Of a stretch of DNA of 64,000 nucleotides, positions 11,185 through 22,640 are shown one piece after another. The DNA lies in contig JBBDHG010000151.1 in the NCBI GenBank assembly GCA_037951165.1, positions 2,605,001 to 2,669,000 on the forward strand, in the 5' to 3' direction. Position 1 is the first letter of the stretch. Each line of letters opens with the position of its first letter. The notes beneath the pieces are model-generated. The model was not told the DNA's origin. It saw nothing but the letters and a program-made list of their open reading frames with translations, and made no database searches. The DNA is from Lophius americanus. Its lineage: Eukaryota > Chordata > Actinopteri > Lophiiformes > Lophiidae. The position numbers and the translations under genes were made by a program.

Positions 11185-11915
11185 GTTGAAATTAAGCATT
11201 TCTAGTTACACACTGTGTGTACCCAGTGCAAAGTTTAAGTTAGTGTGAAATTGAGCAATTAGCATGACGTACCATGAAACCAAATCATTAAGGCATAGGT
11301 GTTTATACCTGCGGACCCCGGTCCCCCCGGACCCCAGACTCAAAAAATGGGTGAATATCTTGGATTGCTTCTGGCAGCATCACACACTCCCTCCCTCGTC
11401 TCCCTCCAAGGACTTGTGTGTCTTTTTAGTCTCGGCGTAATGAGTTATACAAATGTGACAAAGGCCAGACACTTACAGTTTCTCCTCAGAGGCATTCACT
11501 GCGTCACGCATGAAGGGTGACGGATAAAGAGCGCTGGAGAGGTGGAGCGTTCTGCACAGCCCGCCCGTTTCTGCTAAGTGAACGCGATTGTTAGATGCTG
11601 CTTACACTGAAAAGCCTTCTCTGTTCGAAGAACACGGAGGTCTGAAGTCATTCAACGATATCAACAGGCAACTATTACAACGGCAAATTCCGCATCATGA
11701 GGTCGGCTAAGAACCGATCCCAAAGACGTCCGACTGATTGTGGAATCCTGGCTACAGCGTCCATCTTCATTCAAAATCAATATTTCAGAATCATATTTTT
11801 ATGCCAAAAATACCTAATATTCCCCTTTTTCAGGATAATCAAAACTTTTTTCTCAATTCCACCATGTACAACTTTGTGCCTGTCTCTGGTTGCTCTTCTA
11901 AAGATTACTTTGCTA
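11185..11915. other. unassigned non-coding sequence
   Basis: No element or motif recognised. Confidence 0.35.
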
Positions 11916-12033
11916 GGTTCTAACCACTGCAGACCAAGAACGCTCAGCAAGACTTGATGCTCTGACCAAGTTAAAAAGCCATCACAATTTGTCCCTTACG
12001 CTTCCTCATTTTTCCTGCTTCCAACAAAATGTT
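11916..12033 (-). mobile_element. Tc1/mariner-like fragment (transposase start region)
   Basis: On the minus strand it matches the family's transposase start. On the plus strand the reversed phrases are TAACCACTGCAGACC, GATGCTCTGACC, AGCCATCACAATTTGTCCC and TTTTTCCTGCTTCCAACA. Both termini are missing. Confidence 0.7.
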
Positions 12034-13204
12034 CTTTTGCTTCGCCCCCAAACCTTTCCAAGCTGGTAGCATAACAATGCCAAAGAGGAAATATGCACTT
12101 CCGGTGGAGCGAGCACTTCCATCTATGCAGCTGTTCTTCACCATCTGAGTTGATTATCCCCCCTGGGACACCTGAATGGACCCCAACTCTGTCTCTCAGC
12201 AGTTTCACGAGGTGAAACTTTATGTTATGTTGCTTTTTCTCATGGTACGATCCTCCATTTGTCAAAACCCGTGTTCCCAAAAATTAACAAATTTAATAAC
12301 CATTTTTACAAACAATTCTACAAACTGCACCTTTAAGTTATTGCACATGAGAAATATTGAAACTTATTTAAATAAAATAATAAAAAGAATAAGATGGTTT
12401 AATAGCTTTGGGGAAATTCCAGAACTTTTATAGAGCAGTATTTGAGTTTTAATAAAAGAATACTGATTTAAATGAATTCCAAACAGTTTAATGCGACATC
12501 ATGAATTAATTAGACTCTTAAACGCACAACATGGATATATTTGCTAATCTGTGTAAGACTAGAAAACCTTGATCACATGCCTAAATCTAAAAAATATCAC
12601 TCACGGCTGCGATCGCATGGTTTCATAAAGGCGCAGAAAGCGTTCACACATCCGATATTGTGAAAATATATTGAAAAAAAAAGGGTTTTATAGTCATTTT
12701 GGATCTCAAAGGAGTTACTGATTACCTGGAGGATATAACAGCGGAATAAAAAAAACAATTAGTACAGCTGAATCACAAGTTTGCAGGCAGATTATCAGAC
12801 AGCCCCCTTCCTGTTTACTGCTTTTGAAGATAATGGAATAATGAGATTAAAACAAAACAACAAATCCAAACCACATCTGCTCATTTTCTCACGAGGCAAA
12901 GAGGAATATTCCTCACATTTTTTGCCTGAATAAGTTGTTGCCTGCCAGGACCGCTGGTGACACTTCATTCATTCATTCACTGCTGTTGTGGTCACGTTTC
13001 CTCTCCTCTTTCCCATCCCTCTCTTTCTTCCTCTTCCTCATCCCCCTTCAGCCACATCCCCCTCCTCCATGCCGGCTTGTTTTCCTTCCCAGGCTGTCGG
13101 TTCTTGTAAGAATTTAGTAATTGAATGGGGCTGGCTTGTTGGGCAAAGGTTGCATGAAAAATTATTAATGCTCCAAATTGCGTAGAGAAGAGCGTGGCGT
13201 CCTT
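12034..13204. other. unassigned, partly AT-rich sequence
   Basis: 12280-12760 is AT-rich without clear periodicity. 13100-13190 is unique sequence with TGAAAAATTATTAATG. No coding signal seen. Confidence 0.3.
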
Positions 13205-13210
13205 TTTGCG

Positions 13211-13310
13211 TGCATTTGTGTGCGTGCGTGCGTGCGTGTGTGTGTGTGTGTGCGTGAGTGTGTGTCTGTGTGTGCGTGAGTGTGTGTCTGTGTGTGCGTG
13301 AGTGTGTGTG
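13211..13310. repeat. TG-rich microsatellite with internal duplication
   Basis: (TGCG)n then (TG)n. The phrase GTGCGTGAGTGTGTGTCTGT recurs about every 30 bp, three times. Confidence 0.92.
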
Positions 13311-13388
13311 AACTTGATGCTCTCTGTAATAATATTATGTCTCAATGACAGAGGACTATAATTCTGTAAATGACATGAGGATGAAAGA

Positions 13389-13428
13389 CACGCACACACA
13401 CGCACAAACACGCACACACACACACACG
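13389..13428. repeat. (CA)n microsatellite, imperfect
   Basis: CACGCACA blocks followed by pure CA. It lies about 80 bp from a TG array and is therefore inverted relative to it. Confidence 0.9.
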
Positions 13429-14351
13429 GTAGATGTGCCTTCGATTCACAGCTTAATGTAGCTTTGAGGCAATCTCAAAACATTATGACCGCTATTGATG
13501 ATCCATGCCTCAGTCCTGGCGTGCTTTGAACATGCAGGCAATGGTTTCCGACACTTGCATGCAAACATGTGTTACCTCGGAGTGGCATCCTCTGACGGCA
13601 GGAAGCGGCGAATAAATCAATGGGATGCATTCGGAATTGCACGCACGGATTAAATGGCTGCTGATTTGTCGGGGTCCATCAGCTCAATGACATCATGTCC
13701 ATATAAGGCCGTCTTAATATTCCATATCTAAATCCAAGTCATTTCAGTTAAGTCTATGATCCATCCATATGAGCCGTCTCTAATCCGAACACTGCAGTAG
13801 CCACACTATAGCGTGAGTAAATAACGGCGCCCATGGAGTTTCCATTTTTACATACATGCATGGATGTGTTGCATGCAACCCCTCTATGCATGTCTGCGTG
13901 GAGATTATCAATGTTTTTTTTTTGCACGTTTTTGCACTTTAATCTGCGTGAATTGGGCGCACCGGGGGGCCGGCTCCCCTCCGACATGTGTGCGCCGTGG
14001 GCCCGCGGCGCCGCTGGCAGGCGGTGAGATATGAGCGTCCATCTCTGCTCTCCCTGCTGCCAAGCGGACCAGCCGCAGTTTGTCACTTAGTGGCGGCGGA
14101 TGATTCTGCGATGGTGTGCTACGGCCGAAAGGAGGCTGTCCATCATCTGCCACTTACAGGGAGACAGTTAGCATTTACTGTGTGTCGCTGTCGGTTTGCT
14201 TTTAGTTTATTTTGCCCCTGAAATGATAAATGACTGAAGGTTAAAAAGGCAAAAAATCTGGTCAATAACAACAAATTTTCTTTCATGAAAGGTTATAAAA
14301 GGTTACAGAGAGATGTTAACTGTATTAAATGATATAAAATACAGTTTAAAG
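13429..14351. other. unique non-repetitive sequence with a TGCATG cluster
   Basis: A balanced-composition block free of recognisable transposon sequence, rare in this window. TGCATG occurs at 13556, 13857, 13870 and 13887; three sites lie within 36 bp. TGCATG/GCATG is the known RBFOX RNA-binding motif. That the block is conserved or functional is inference. Confidence 0.3.
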
Positions 14352-14828
14352 TCTGGAAGCCATAGATCAGCCACAGTATTATAACCACTGACAGGGGAAG
14401 TCACATAACATTGATTATCTCGTTAGCGTGGCGTCTGTTAGTGGAGGGGATATATTAGGCCTCTATTGAGCTTTTTGAGCTGAAGTTGATGAATTAGAAG
14501 CATGACATGGATCAAATTGTAATGGCTAGACAGAACTGCGGGCTTGTTGGAAGTTCCTGGTGAGAAGTGGTTGGTACCTACCAAAGTGGTCTTGGAAAGG
14601 ACAACCGGTGAACTGGTGACGTTGTCTTGAGTACCCTGGTCTCACTGATGCTCTCCCATAGTGTTCTATCCAACAGATGAGCTACTGGAGCAAAAATTGC
14701 TGAAAAAGTTCCTGTTTGTTCTGACAAAAAGGTATCAGAACACACAATGCAACATGGAAGTGTTTTTACAACAAGAAATGGACCTGAACAATTTTAGGCA
14801 GGTGGTTTTAATGTTATGACTGTTCAGC
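14352..14828 (+). mobile_element. internally deleted Tc1/mariner-like element, both ends present
   Basis: The left end carries ATAACCACTGACAGG and ATAACATTGATTATCTCG. The transposase N-terminal region follows: AATGGCTAGACAGAACTG, GTACCTACCAAAGTGG, GGACAACCGGTGAAC, TGCTGAAAAAGTTCC and GGTATCAGAACACACAATGC. The sequence then passes directly to the right end GCAGGTGGTTTTAATGTTATG. The helix-turn-helix region is recognisable but frameshifted. The catalytic DDE part is absent, so the copy cannot encode active transposase. Confidence 0.85.
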
Positions 14829-15654
14829 ATATTTTGCCGTTGGCACCAAAAATGTTTAAGGATAAAGTTAATGGACCCATGTCTTTTCTCTGGAAACAAC
14901 TGAGCAGTGAACAGATGTCAAAACTTAGTGTTCACGTCAGGCCTTTTTTTTTTTTAACAACAATAAATATAATTCCATATATACTAATATAATCCTAACC
15001 ATTAATACTTGAAGAAATTTCAAACATTCAAGCAAGGATGTTTTGCCAATGGTCTCAAATGAAAATAACAATCAAGATCAGCAAGGTCTGCAACATGAGA
15101 TGATCAACAGTGGATAAAAAAGCAACAACCTTTGACCACATAAATAAAGGAAATAAAGCAAAACGGACCTTATAATGGCTTATGATTTCAGAATCTTATT
15201 CAGAGTCAGAGCGGCTCTCTGCGGCCCAAGTCCTGCCTCTATCTCTGCATTTACTTGGTTCTCATTATCCGTGTTGACTGGGATATTACCAGTGGGTCTC
15301 TGCAGCTTCCACTCTGGTCCTAAACCAAGTTTATTATTGTGGAACGTTCACAGAGGGGCGTGTCCGTAGCACCAGAGGTCTTCATACTGATGCTTCGCAC
15401 CATGGCACGATCGCTTTCACCATTTTTTGGAGAACCAAATTCCATTTAATTTCCGTAGCAAAATACACAACTAGATGGATCAGGTAACGGCTTCCTCTGT
15501 TTCTGCTTTAATGTCGTGGGACCAAGTTGTAACCTCCAACTGTGCATGAGCATCACATGTCACGCGCAAGAAATCACCTCCATTAGTTTGAAACTGATGA
15601 GCGATGTCTGCTGTTACATTACCTGCATTACCTGCACCTACATACATTACCTGT
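14829..15654. other. unassigned non-coding sequence
   Basis: No element recognised. 15180-15370 is open on the plus strand for about 64 codons but shows no motif. Confidence 0.35.
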
Positions 15655-15790
15655 AAGCACATCTGATTCATTGTGATGCAGATGACACACAGCTGTACAT
15701 CACTGTTCAATCAAATTGTGCAGCAATAAATTGATGGTAAACTCTTAAAGTAAATGAGGACAAAACTTAAACCCTGCTACAAGTTCCTGT
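15655..15790 (+). pseudogene. L2/Rex1-type LINE reverse transcriptase fragment (catalytic motif)
   Basis: The frame through 15670-15715 reads HCDADDTQLYI, which matches the reverse transcriptase catalytic block HCYADDTQLYI with Tyr changed to Asp. About 50 bp further on, KVNEDKT corresponds to the conserved LNEDKTE that follows. No long open frame surrounds these, so this is a dead remnant. Confidence 0.65.
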
Positions 15791-16607
15791 ATTTCAATTT
15801 CATCCTTGTTTGAGCCTATTTTTATTCCTATAACCATCCCTGTTTTTACGCATCTCTAATTTTACTATCATAATCAAGTTTGCATGTATTCCGTCTTCCT
15901 GTTATTATGTTCCTTTGGGGTTTTGTTTTATCACTTCAGCATCCAATGTCTCGCTTGTAAAGCCCTCCCCTCTGCAAGAATGTAACGACGTCGGTTTCCT
16001 TGAATGACAAACCATTCCTTTAATGGAGACCCGCCAGCATGTGTCACTTTGGTTTGGATGCAGTTTGACATTAGGTTTCAGCCGCAGTTATTCAGCATTA
16101 ATTCTGTTCTTGTTAATGACATGTAAGCGTAAAACACATGTCCAAAGCTGTCTCTGACTGAAGGCATAACTCTAACTGGATTCTCTCTGTGGGACATTAA
16201 ATCATAAAAGCTCTGAGGTTTTATTTTTTATTAAGGGTGTAATTTTGGTTTTTCCTCAATGTTCTGGAGCAATGTCATCATTTTATCTCCTGCGGGGCAA
16301 GGTTACATCTTACCACAGTGAATTTATTGCTTGGAAGGATCATCAGAAGATGTGCGCTGGTGAAAGCCAGACCCAGTTCAAACGGCATCACGTAGTCGGC
16401 ACTCTGGCTGAAAAAACCGCCACGACATTACAGAGCCTTTTAAAACCACGGGTCCAACACTTCATGGTGTCATCTGCGGCCTATTTCACCTCCTAAATCA
16501 ATTGAAAATTAAACTTTTTATTGGCCTATATATTTATCCTTTCATGTTATTGAACGTGTCGATGATTTTAACTCTGCTTGACAACTTTATCGCCCACTGG
16601 TGACCCC
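15791..16607. other. unassigned non-coding sequence
   Basis: T-rich at 15790-15960; nothing recognised. An 83-codon plus-strand frame at 16245-16496 has no family motif. Confidence 0.3.
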
Positions 16608-16663
16608 CGAGCACACGCACACACACACACACGCACGAACGAACACGCACACACACACACACG
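16608..16663. repeat. (CA)n microsatellite, imperfect
   Basis: Two CA blocks separated by CGCACGAACGAACACG. Confidence 0.9.
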
Positions 16664-16772
16664 TATGTTCTCGTCCAGAGGCAGTAACCATGAAATGACA
16701 TCAACTGCCAAGACAGTCAGGGGTCAACTTGATTTTGAAAGGTTTCCACGGTTACTTAGCCTGTTCATACAT

Positions 16773-17360
16773 ACCAGTATATTCAGACCAGTATATCCAG
16801 ACCAGTATAATCAGACCAGTATATTCAGACCAGTATATTCAGACCAGTATATTCAGACCAGTATATCCAGACCAGCATATTCAGACCAGTATATTCAGAC
16901 CAGTATATCCAGACCAGCATATTCAGACCAGTATATTCAGACCAGCATATTCAGACCAGTATATTCAGACCAGTATATCCAGACCAGTATAATCAGACCA
17001 GTATATTCAGACCAGTATATTCAGACCAGTATATTCAGACCAGTATATTCAGACCAGCATATTCAGACCAGTATATTCAGACCAGCATATTCAGACCAGT
17101 ATATTCAGACCAGTATATCCAGACCAGTATAATCAGACCAGTATATTCAGACCAGTATATTCAGACCAGTATATTCAGACCAGTATATTCAGACCAGCAT
17201 ATTCAGACCAGTATATTCAGACCAGCATATTCAGACCAGTATATTCAGACCACTATATTCAGACCAGTATATTCAGACCAGCATATTCAGACCAGTATAT
17301 TCAGACCAGTATATTCAGACCAGTATATTCAGACCACTATTTTCAGACCAGTATATTCAG
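16773..17360. repeat. 14-bp minisatellite, 42 units, with higher-order repeats
   Basis: The unit ACCAGTATATTCAG runs for 588 bp. Variants at fixed sites (GTATATCC, GTATAATC, GCATATTC) create a higher-order pattern: the marker ATCCAGACCAGTATAATC begins at 16795, 16977 and 17117, spacings of 182 and 140 bp (13 and 10 units). A plus-strand frame of 184 codons with YSDQYIQTSI-type repeats is a by-product. Confidence 0.97.
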
Positions 17361-18096
17361 CTAAAAGTACCTGAGATTCATCGGGAAAAGAATTAAATTA
17401 ATCACGAGAAATGTTTTCTGGGTACAAAACCTGATTTTACAGATAATTTTAAGACTGGCTTTGGGCCGTGTAACCATTGATAATCAAGACCAGCGACATC
17501 TTCCATTCAGTTAATGTGTTTTCTGTAAAAAGTGAAATCCAACAGTTTTTGTGTGATGATTTGATGTAAGACGGACACAAATGCTGTAAACCGCAATGAC
17601 ATCTGGGAGTAATAAAGCATGAATATGGCACTTTGGGAGAAAGTCATTGTTTACAGGAATGTTCCATATTCTTAACTGTAAACAATAGAGCATTATGGGA
17701 TGTTGAAAGAATCATCCCCTCACAAGAACTGAAAATTGTCCTTGTTTTCTGCAACGTAGCTCGTCCCACCATGACTTGGTCTAATCGTGGTCGTTTCCAG
17801 TGATGAGAATAAAATGGTGGAAAGGAATGGGCTCACTGAACGCACCCATGTTTTTGGTTAAAGCTGAACGAAAATACATCAGTTTGCAACTTGTGCCTGA
17901 AACATTTAGCAAATTAAAAATGAAAATGTCATTTATCTTAGTCATAAATAACACCACAGAAACACAAATCAAATTAGATTAAACAGAAAAAAGTTCAGAT
18001 GAGGAAAATATCCTATTTCTATGAAAATCATAGATGTTGGGTGAGAGGAAATTCTGGTCACCAAAAAAAAGCTCAGAACAGCTCCAAAAAAAAGGA
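17361..18096. other. unassigned non-coding sequence
   Basis: AT-rich unique sequence; no element recognised. Confidence 0.35.
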
Positions 18097-18605
18097 CATT
18101 TTTACATCGGCAAGAAAAAAGATTTCTTTTTGGAATCGTCATCGCCGCTGCCACCACCGCAGATTGTCGTATTAACCCGATACTAACAATTTCATGGATT
18201 GTTTTTGGATTGTGTAGACCTTAGGTCGAGAACGAAGAAGAACGGGATTGATTTCGTGAAAGTTCCGTTGTGTATCTCTGACACTAGGGGGAGCATCACC
18301 TACAACGGTTTTCATAATTTAGACTTCCAAATTTAGTATTCTAACCTTTATTGATGCCAAATTTGGAAATTCTCGCCTTACAGCAGCATTTTGTCCAGAT
18401 TTGATGCATATGAATGGACTAGGGGAGATTTATCTAGTATATATCATATTTTAGTCTAATAGTTAATATTTTAGGCACTAGTGGGAATTTTTTTTCACAA
18501 AAACACAGTTTTTCTGGACATAACTCTGCATTTAATTTGAGGAGTTCAATCAAGGGATGTGGGGCTTTTTTGGGATATACCCTCGCTGTGGTAGGCCTAG
18601 CTGTA
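18097..18605 (+). mobile_element. GGGGGAGC-module family copy (two modules)
   Basis: Landmarks in order: TTTACATCGGCAAG at the left end, GGAATCGTCATCGCCGCTGCC, CACTAGGGGGAGC (18282-18294), CAGATTTGATGCATATGAAT, a second diverged CACTAGTGGG (18478), CACAGTTTTTCTGGACATAA, GGAGTTCAATCAAGGGAT and the right end GGGATATACCCTCGCTG. No open frame runs across it. Confidence 0.8.
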
Positions 18606-19408
18606 TCCAAGGTCATAGATGTCCTTGCAACTAGAAAGAAGATAAGTAAAAATGTGAAAAATTAGCACATTCATAAAACCATTCGTGAGATGCACAACTT
18701 CAGAAACCCTCAGAAAATGTTCTCAATGTTCTCAAACTTTGTCCTGCAGTTGTTGAGTAGACGCAAACAGACTTTTCCCCCGTTACGTGCAGCATGTGTG
18801 GACCGATAGGGGTTACCTCATGGGCACCCCTTGGTGGGTGCATGAAAATGAACTAGTTAGTTTTAATTGGAGTGAAGGGAGCTTTGAACGAGTTTATCTG
18901 AAGAGTGAGTTTGCACAACGCCCCTAGCTTTCCACAAGTTGAGCCCGCATTGAGCCCCGCAACTTCCTGAAGGCAAGGAAGAATACAGTAATGAATTTTC
19001 ATTTTTATACAAATTATTTGTAATTCTAAATGTAGAAATTGAGGAAGAAAAAAAAAGGAAGTCAGGCAAAGTTGGCATCTATAGATTTATGGTGAAAAGT
19101 ATTTCACCTCAATGCTACCAGATATTTAAATCAGGGGCAGCAGCGATTTGCAGGTTCCTGTTTGAGGCTGCTCTGTTATTTTAATTTGACAGAGGAATGT
19201 CTCAAGCAAGGAAATTAATGTACATCGTCCCTCAGCTGTTATTGGCTTGATGGAGGCTTGATTTTTCAAAGCCACAAGCTAAAGTGGATACGGTGAGTTT
19301 ATAGCAGAGGACAGATGCATTCAGTCAATGTTCTGCCAGGCTAAAGGTCAACCAAACCTTCCCTCCATCATCACTTTCTGTCTCCCTACCTCCCTCTCCC
19401 TCCCCCCA

Positions 19409-19432
19409 TCTCTCTCTCTCTCTCTCTCTCTC
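19409..19432. repeat. (CT)n microsatellite
   Basis: About twelve CT dinucleotides. Confidence 0.9.
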
Positions 19433-19742
19433 GCTATGGCCTCTTGGTAACCTTACAGGGGATGAGAATGTCAGCATTCAGTGGCATTTACGGCCCATTC
19501 CCGCTCTGCTCAGAGGACCTTATTACACCTAGGTCAAAGGCCAGTTTGTGTGTGTGTGGAGGGGGATGTGCATGGAGGGGGGAGGGCCTGACCCACCCAA
19601 ACACACACACGTACACACACATACAGGCAGTGACCTCACCTGACAGTCGTGCATCTGATCAATCATCTGTAAAGGTATAGCGGTTATGCTACGGACGCAG
19701 ATGAGTCCTGTCCCATGTGGTTAATCCGCTGTGACATATTTG

Positions 19743-19766
19743 AGTGTGTGCGTGTGTGTACGTGCA

Positions 19767-19814
<48 letters not shown>

Positions 19815-19826
19815 TGTGTGCGTGAG
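19743..19826. repeat. (TG)n microsatellite
   Basis: Pure TG at 19771-19811 with imperfect flanks. Confidence 0.93.
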
Positions 19827-19998
19827 CTTTTCATAAATGTATTGATTAGATTAAGAATAAACACAGAGGCGCTCCTGCATTATGCATGTGATAAGTAGAT
19901 CCGTGCATTTATTCTCAGGTGTGTGCGTGAATGTGTCAAAATCCATATGAGCATCCCTGCGAGTGTGTAACTATACACCTTTGTATTTACTGTAAGTA

Positions 19999-20038
19999 CA
20001 CGTGTGTGTGTGTGGGTGCGTGTCTGTGTGTGTGTGTC
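19999..20038. repeat. (TG)n microsatellite, imperfect
   Basis: TG runs broken by GGGTGCG and TCTG. Confidence 0.88.
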
Positions 20039-20516
20039 CCGCTGCGCTAAACAGCTCAGGAGTGGCAGCTGCAGCAGGGAGCAATGAATTCAAAGATCCC
20101 CTCAAGACATCCATCTGTCAATCAAACAACCTCAGGGGGAGCGGGTGTGTTAGTTCATTTGTGCTTCTGTCAATCAGCTCTACTGACGGACCACCCATCT
20201 GTCCGCCCGTCCAAACGACGGCGTAACGTAAACATGCGAATAGTGGATGCACGCGCTGACAGAGTCCGTTGATGAGGCTCTCAGTATTCAAAGAGACGCA
20301 GACGGCGTCACTCTGCAGCTCCTTCCACGCGGAAAACCCTCCGCATCACTGATTGAGTGATTCAGGAAGGATAACGGTTGTCTAGTTTAAGAGGGTTCAA
20401 ATTCATTCTCTGTCTTATCATCTGCTGTGCTTCTTAAAACAATGCATGCATGCAGGGAATTTCAGCTTCTTTATGCTCAACGTTTTTGGTTCATCGCAGT
20501 CAGAATTTTTAGTTCA

Positions 20517-20857
20517 GCATCTCAATGCATCATGGGATTGCGTGAGGAAGTGACAGAACAATGTGTTAGTACAGGTTATGAATGAGAGCAGCATGACAGC
20601 GGTGAGTTAGGCAGTAGGAGTGAGGGATGTGTTCTAGTTGGAGTTGGGACTGCACCAAGGATCACTTCTGAGCCCTTTCTTGGTTCTGCATCTCAATGCA
20701 TCATGGGATTGCGTGAGGAAGTCCGGAGTGACAGAAGGTAAGGCATGTATGAGAACAGCATGAAAGCGGTAAGGTGTGCAGTAGGAGTGACGGATGGGTT
20801 CAAAGTGGAGTTGGGACTGCACCAAGGATTGGCTCTGAGCCCCTTCTTGTCTGCTAC
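20517..20857 (+). pseudogene. Rex3/RTE LINE reverse transcriptase fragment, tandemly duplicated
   Basis: The second unit reads GFKVELGLHQGLALSPFL, matching the Rex3/RTE block G(V)HQGSALSPFL before the catalytic site. The first unit (20517-20687) repeats the same nucleotides with about 171-bp offset: GCATCTCAATGCATCATGGG begins at 20517 and 20688. So about 171 bp containing this fragment was duplicated in tandem, and the copies have since diverged. Confidence 0.7.
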
Positions 20858-21335
20858 TGCTAAATCCCAGTGGTGTCTAGGGAGTAACGTATTTATGGTA
20901 CCAGGATCTTTTACAAACTTGAAAACTTAAGGCCGTGTACCAAATAAACAACTCAATAATTTATACAAACCAAAACTAAATTTAATGAACCAATCAACTC
21001 AAAAGCCGGTCTTCAAAAGGAGGGCACTCTGTAAAAAGTAATAACACAAGGTTAACCTCAGAATTACTCAACTACAACTGAAAACAAGCAGCCTCTTCAC
21101 CATGTCTGTGACGGTGGTGTGGCGTTGTGAGGTCCACCACACAGCGCCACACCCTGACTCCACTGGTCCCCCGCTGGAGTCTAATGGGGCTTCTTTCTTT
21201 TTTTTAAAGTAGGCTCAATCACTAAATCATGCTCTGATACAGCAGCACAAATAGGATGAGGAGGAGGAGGAAGAGGAGGAGGAGGGGAAGCCGTACTACA
21301 ATGGCAGAATACAAAAACAATCAACCACTAGAGCC
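20858..21335. mobile_element. unidentified insertion splitting the Rex3 copy
   Basis: Rex3 sequence stops after CCCCTTCTTGT and resumes at GGTGATGGACAGG. The intervening ~480 bp is unrelated. CAGTGGTGTCTAGGGAGTAACG near the left edge resembles hAT-type ends, and CCACTAGAGCCGTAACACC lies at the right, but the two ends do not form a convincing inverted repeat. A GGA-rich patch lies at 21256-21290. Confidence 0.4.
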
Positions 21336-21660
21336 GTAACACCCTGGTGATGGACAGGCTGACAGATGACTATGATGTCGGTGGGTGACATCGTGATCTG
21401 TAGTGAGAGCAGGGAGCAGATGGAGGAAAACCCTTGAAAGGTGGAGGTGTGCGTTTCAGAGAAGAGGGATGAAGGTCAGTCGCAGCAGGAGAGAACACAT
21501 GTGTTTGAACGAAAGGGGGGCGGGTGGAACGGTGAGGATGAAGGAGGAGAGGTGGAGAAGAGGGGCGGGAGTTTAAGAGCTTTGGGTCAACAGTTCAGAG
21601 CAACGGGGAGTTTGTAAAACGGGTGAAAAAGCGAGTGCAGGCAGGGTGGAGGGGGTCGAG
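21336..21660 (+). pseudogene. Rex3/RTE LINE reverse transcriptase fragment, catalytic site lost
   Basis: Continues the element interrupted at about 20857: VMDRLTDD, then the catalytic region, then IVICSESREQMEENL and KVSRSR. Where the family has MFADDIVIC this copy reads MSVGDIVIC, so one catalytic aspartate of the pair is gone. Several frameshifts follow. Nucleotide similarity stays clear to GTGCAGGCAGGGTGGAG. Confidence 0.75.
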
Positions 21661-21667
21661 AATAGCA

Positions 21668-21790
21668 TCTTACAAATGTCTGGGTACCATCTTTGATAAC
21701 CGGCTCAAAGCTAATGTGAACACCGAGGCCGCTGTGAAGAGGGGGCCGCAGAGAATTCACCTTCTTCCCAAAGTCAATTATTTCTTTCTG
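21668..21790 (+). pseudogene. non-LTR LINE fragment (post-catalytic RT region)
   Basis: The frame reads YKCLGTIFDNRLKANVN, then a region ending RIHLLPKVNYF. This resembles the YKYLGxxFDxKLxxxxN ... QRxxxLRKLxxF segment downstream of the reverse transcriptase in several fish LINE families. It starts directly after the Rex3 remnant but is a different family. Confidence 0.5.
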
Positions 21791-22066
21791 TGAAGCCCAC
21801 CACCCTCTTTTTTTTCAGTCTTTTATTGATAGTTTTTCAACACTGTCGTAAACAGCCGCTCCAAGATTATTAGAATGAACATTTTCTTGCCTCAGAATTA
21901 TCTTTTGTTGCACTAAAACTTTTAAACTAAACAAATATCTGAATATCCTATTTATTATTTCTGCAGTTTTAAACTCCCTGTCGATTCCTCCATGTGATGT
22001 TTTTGTCTGACTGTGGTTTCTGTTCGAGCTGGTGCGATGAATAAAGTTGTTTGAATTGAATTGAAA
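21791..22066 (+). mobile_element. probable LINE 3' tail
   Basis: T- and A-rich sequence ending GATGAATAAAGTTGTTTG followed by repeated GAATT, a typical LINE 3' end with a short terminal repeat. It probably belongs to the fragment at 21668. Confidence 0.4.
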
Positions 22067-22640
22067 TGCAGACAAGGTCACCCTTGTGTTCTACAGCCGC
22101 CTCAAACACAAGAATCTTAATCAAATCTTTTCAGTAATCATCACACTATTAATCTAGTTTTGTAGTTTCTTCATGTTGGATGTTTTGAGAAAAGACAATC
22201 TACAGGGATTCTCCTTCAGAATTGAAAACTCAAGGAATTTAAGCACGGCTCAGGACCTATCTCTTGGTTGGAATTTGTTTAAAAAATTTCAGCCGCACCT
22301 GGAGGTTTTTTCTCGTCTTGAAACCCTCGCAGCCTCAGACGCTCTCTGGGATCTCACACGCCGCACAATGCCAAATAAAACCTTGGAAAAAACTTTTTAA
22401 ATAGGAGGTAGGAGAGCCACTGGGAACTATGTGAGGTGACTGCGGTGGAGAGTGGAACTTGGCACAGGTACCCACTCGGTCCTGGCGCGATGAGCCGTCA
22501 GGCAGCTGCAGAGGGGGCGGGGCCTCCGAGTGAGGCGCCACACACAGCGCAAACACACACATGTGGAGGTTTAAGTGAACGCACAGCATCCGGTCACAAG
22601 CTGCATGCAGTTCTACCTCTCACACAACACATGCAACAAT
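22067..22640. other. unassigned non-coding sequence
   Basis: A 75-codon plus-strand frame at 22173-22400 shows no recognisable motif. Confidence 0.3.

Larger units (their letters stand above)
18606..20516. other. unassigned non-coding sequence with microsatellites
   Basis: Apart from the simple repeats listed separately, unique sequence with no recognisable element or exon. Confidence 0.35.

Noticed and set aside
16578..17132. 184-codon frame with repeating SDQYIQTSI peptides
   Set aside because: Arises from the 14-bp minisatellite, which is open in more than one frame; no start context or family.
16773..17360. CRISPR-like array
   Set aside because: The units are contiguous with no unique spacers, and the context is a eukaryotic genome.
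20858..21335. Confident hAT call for the insertion inside Rex3
   Set aside because: The left edge looks hAT-like, but the ends do not form an inverted repeat and no 8-bp target duplication was found.
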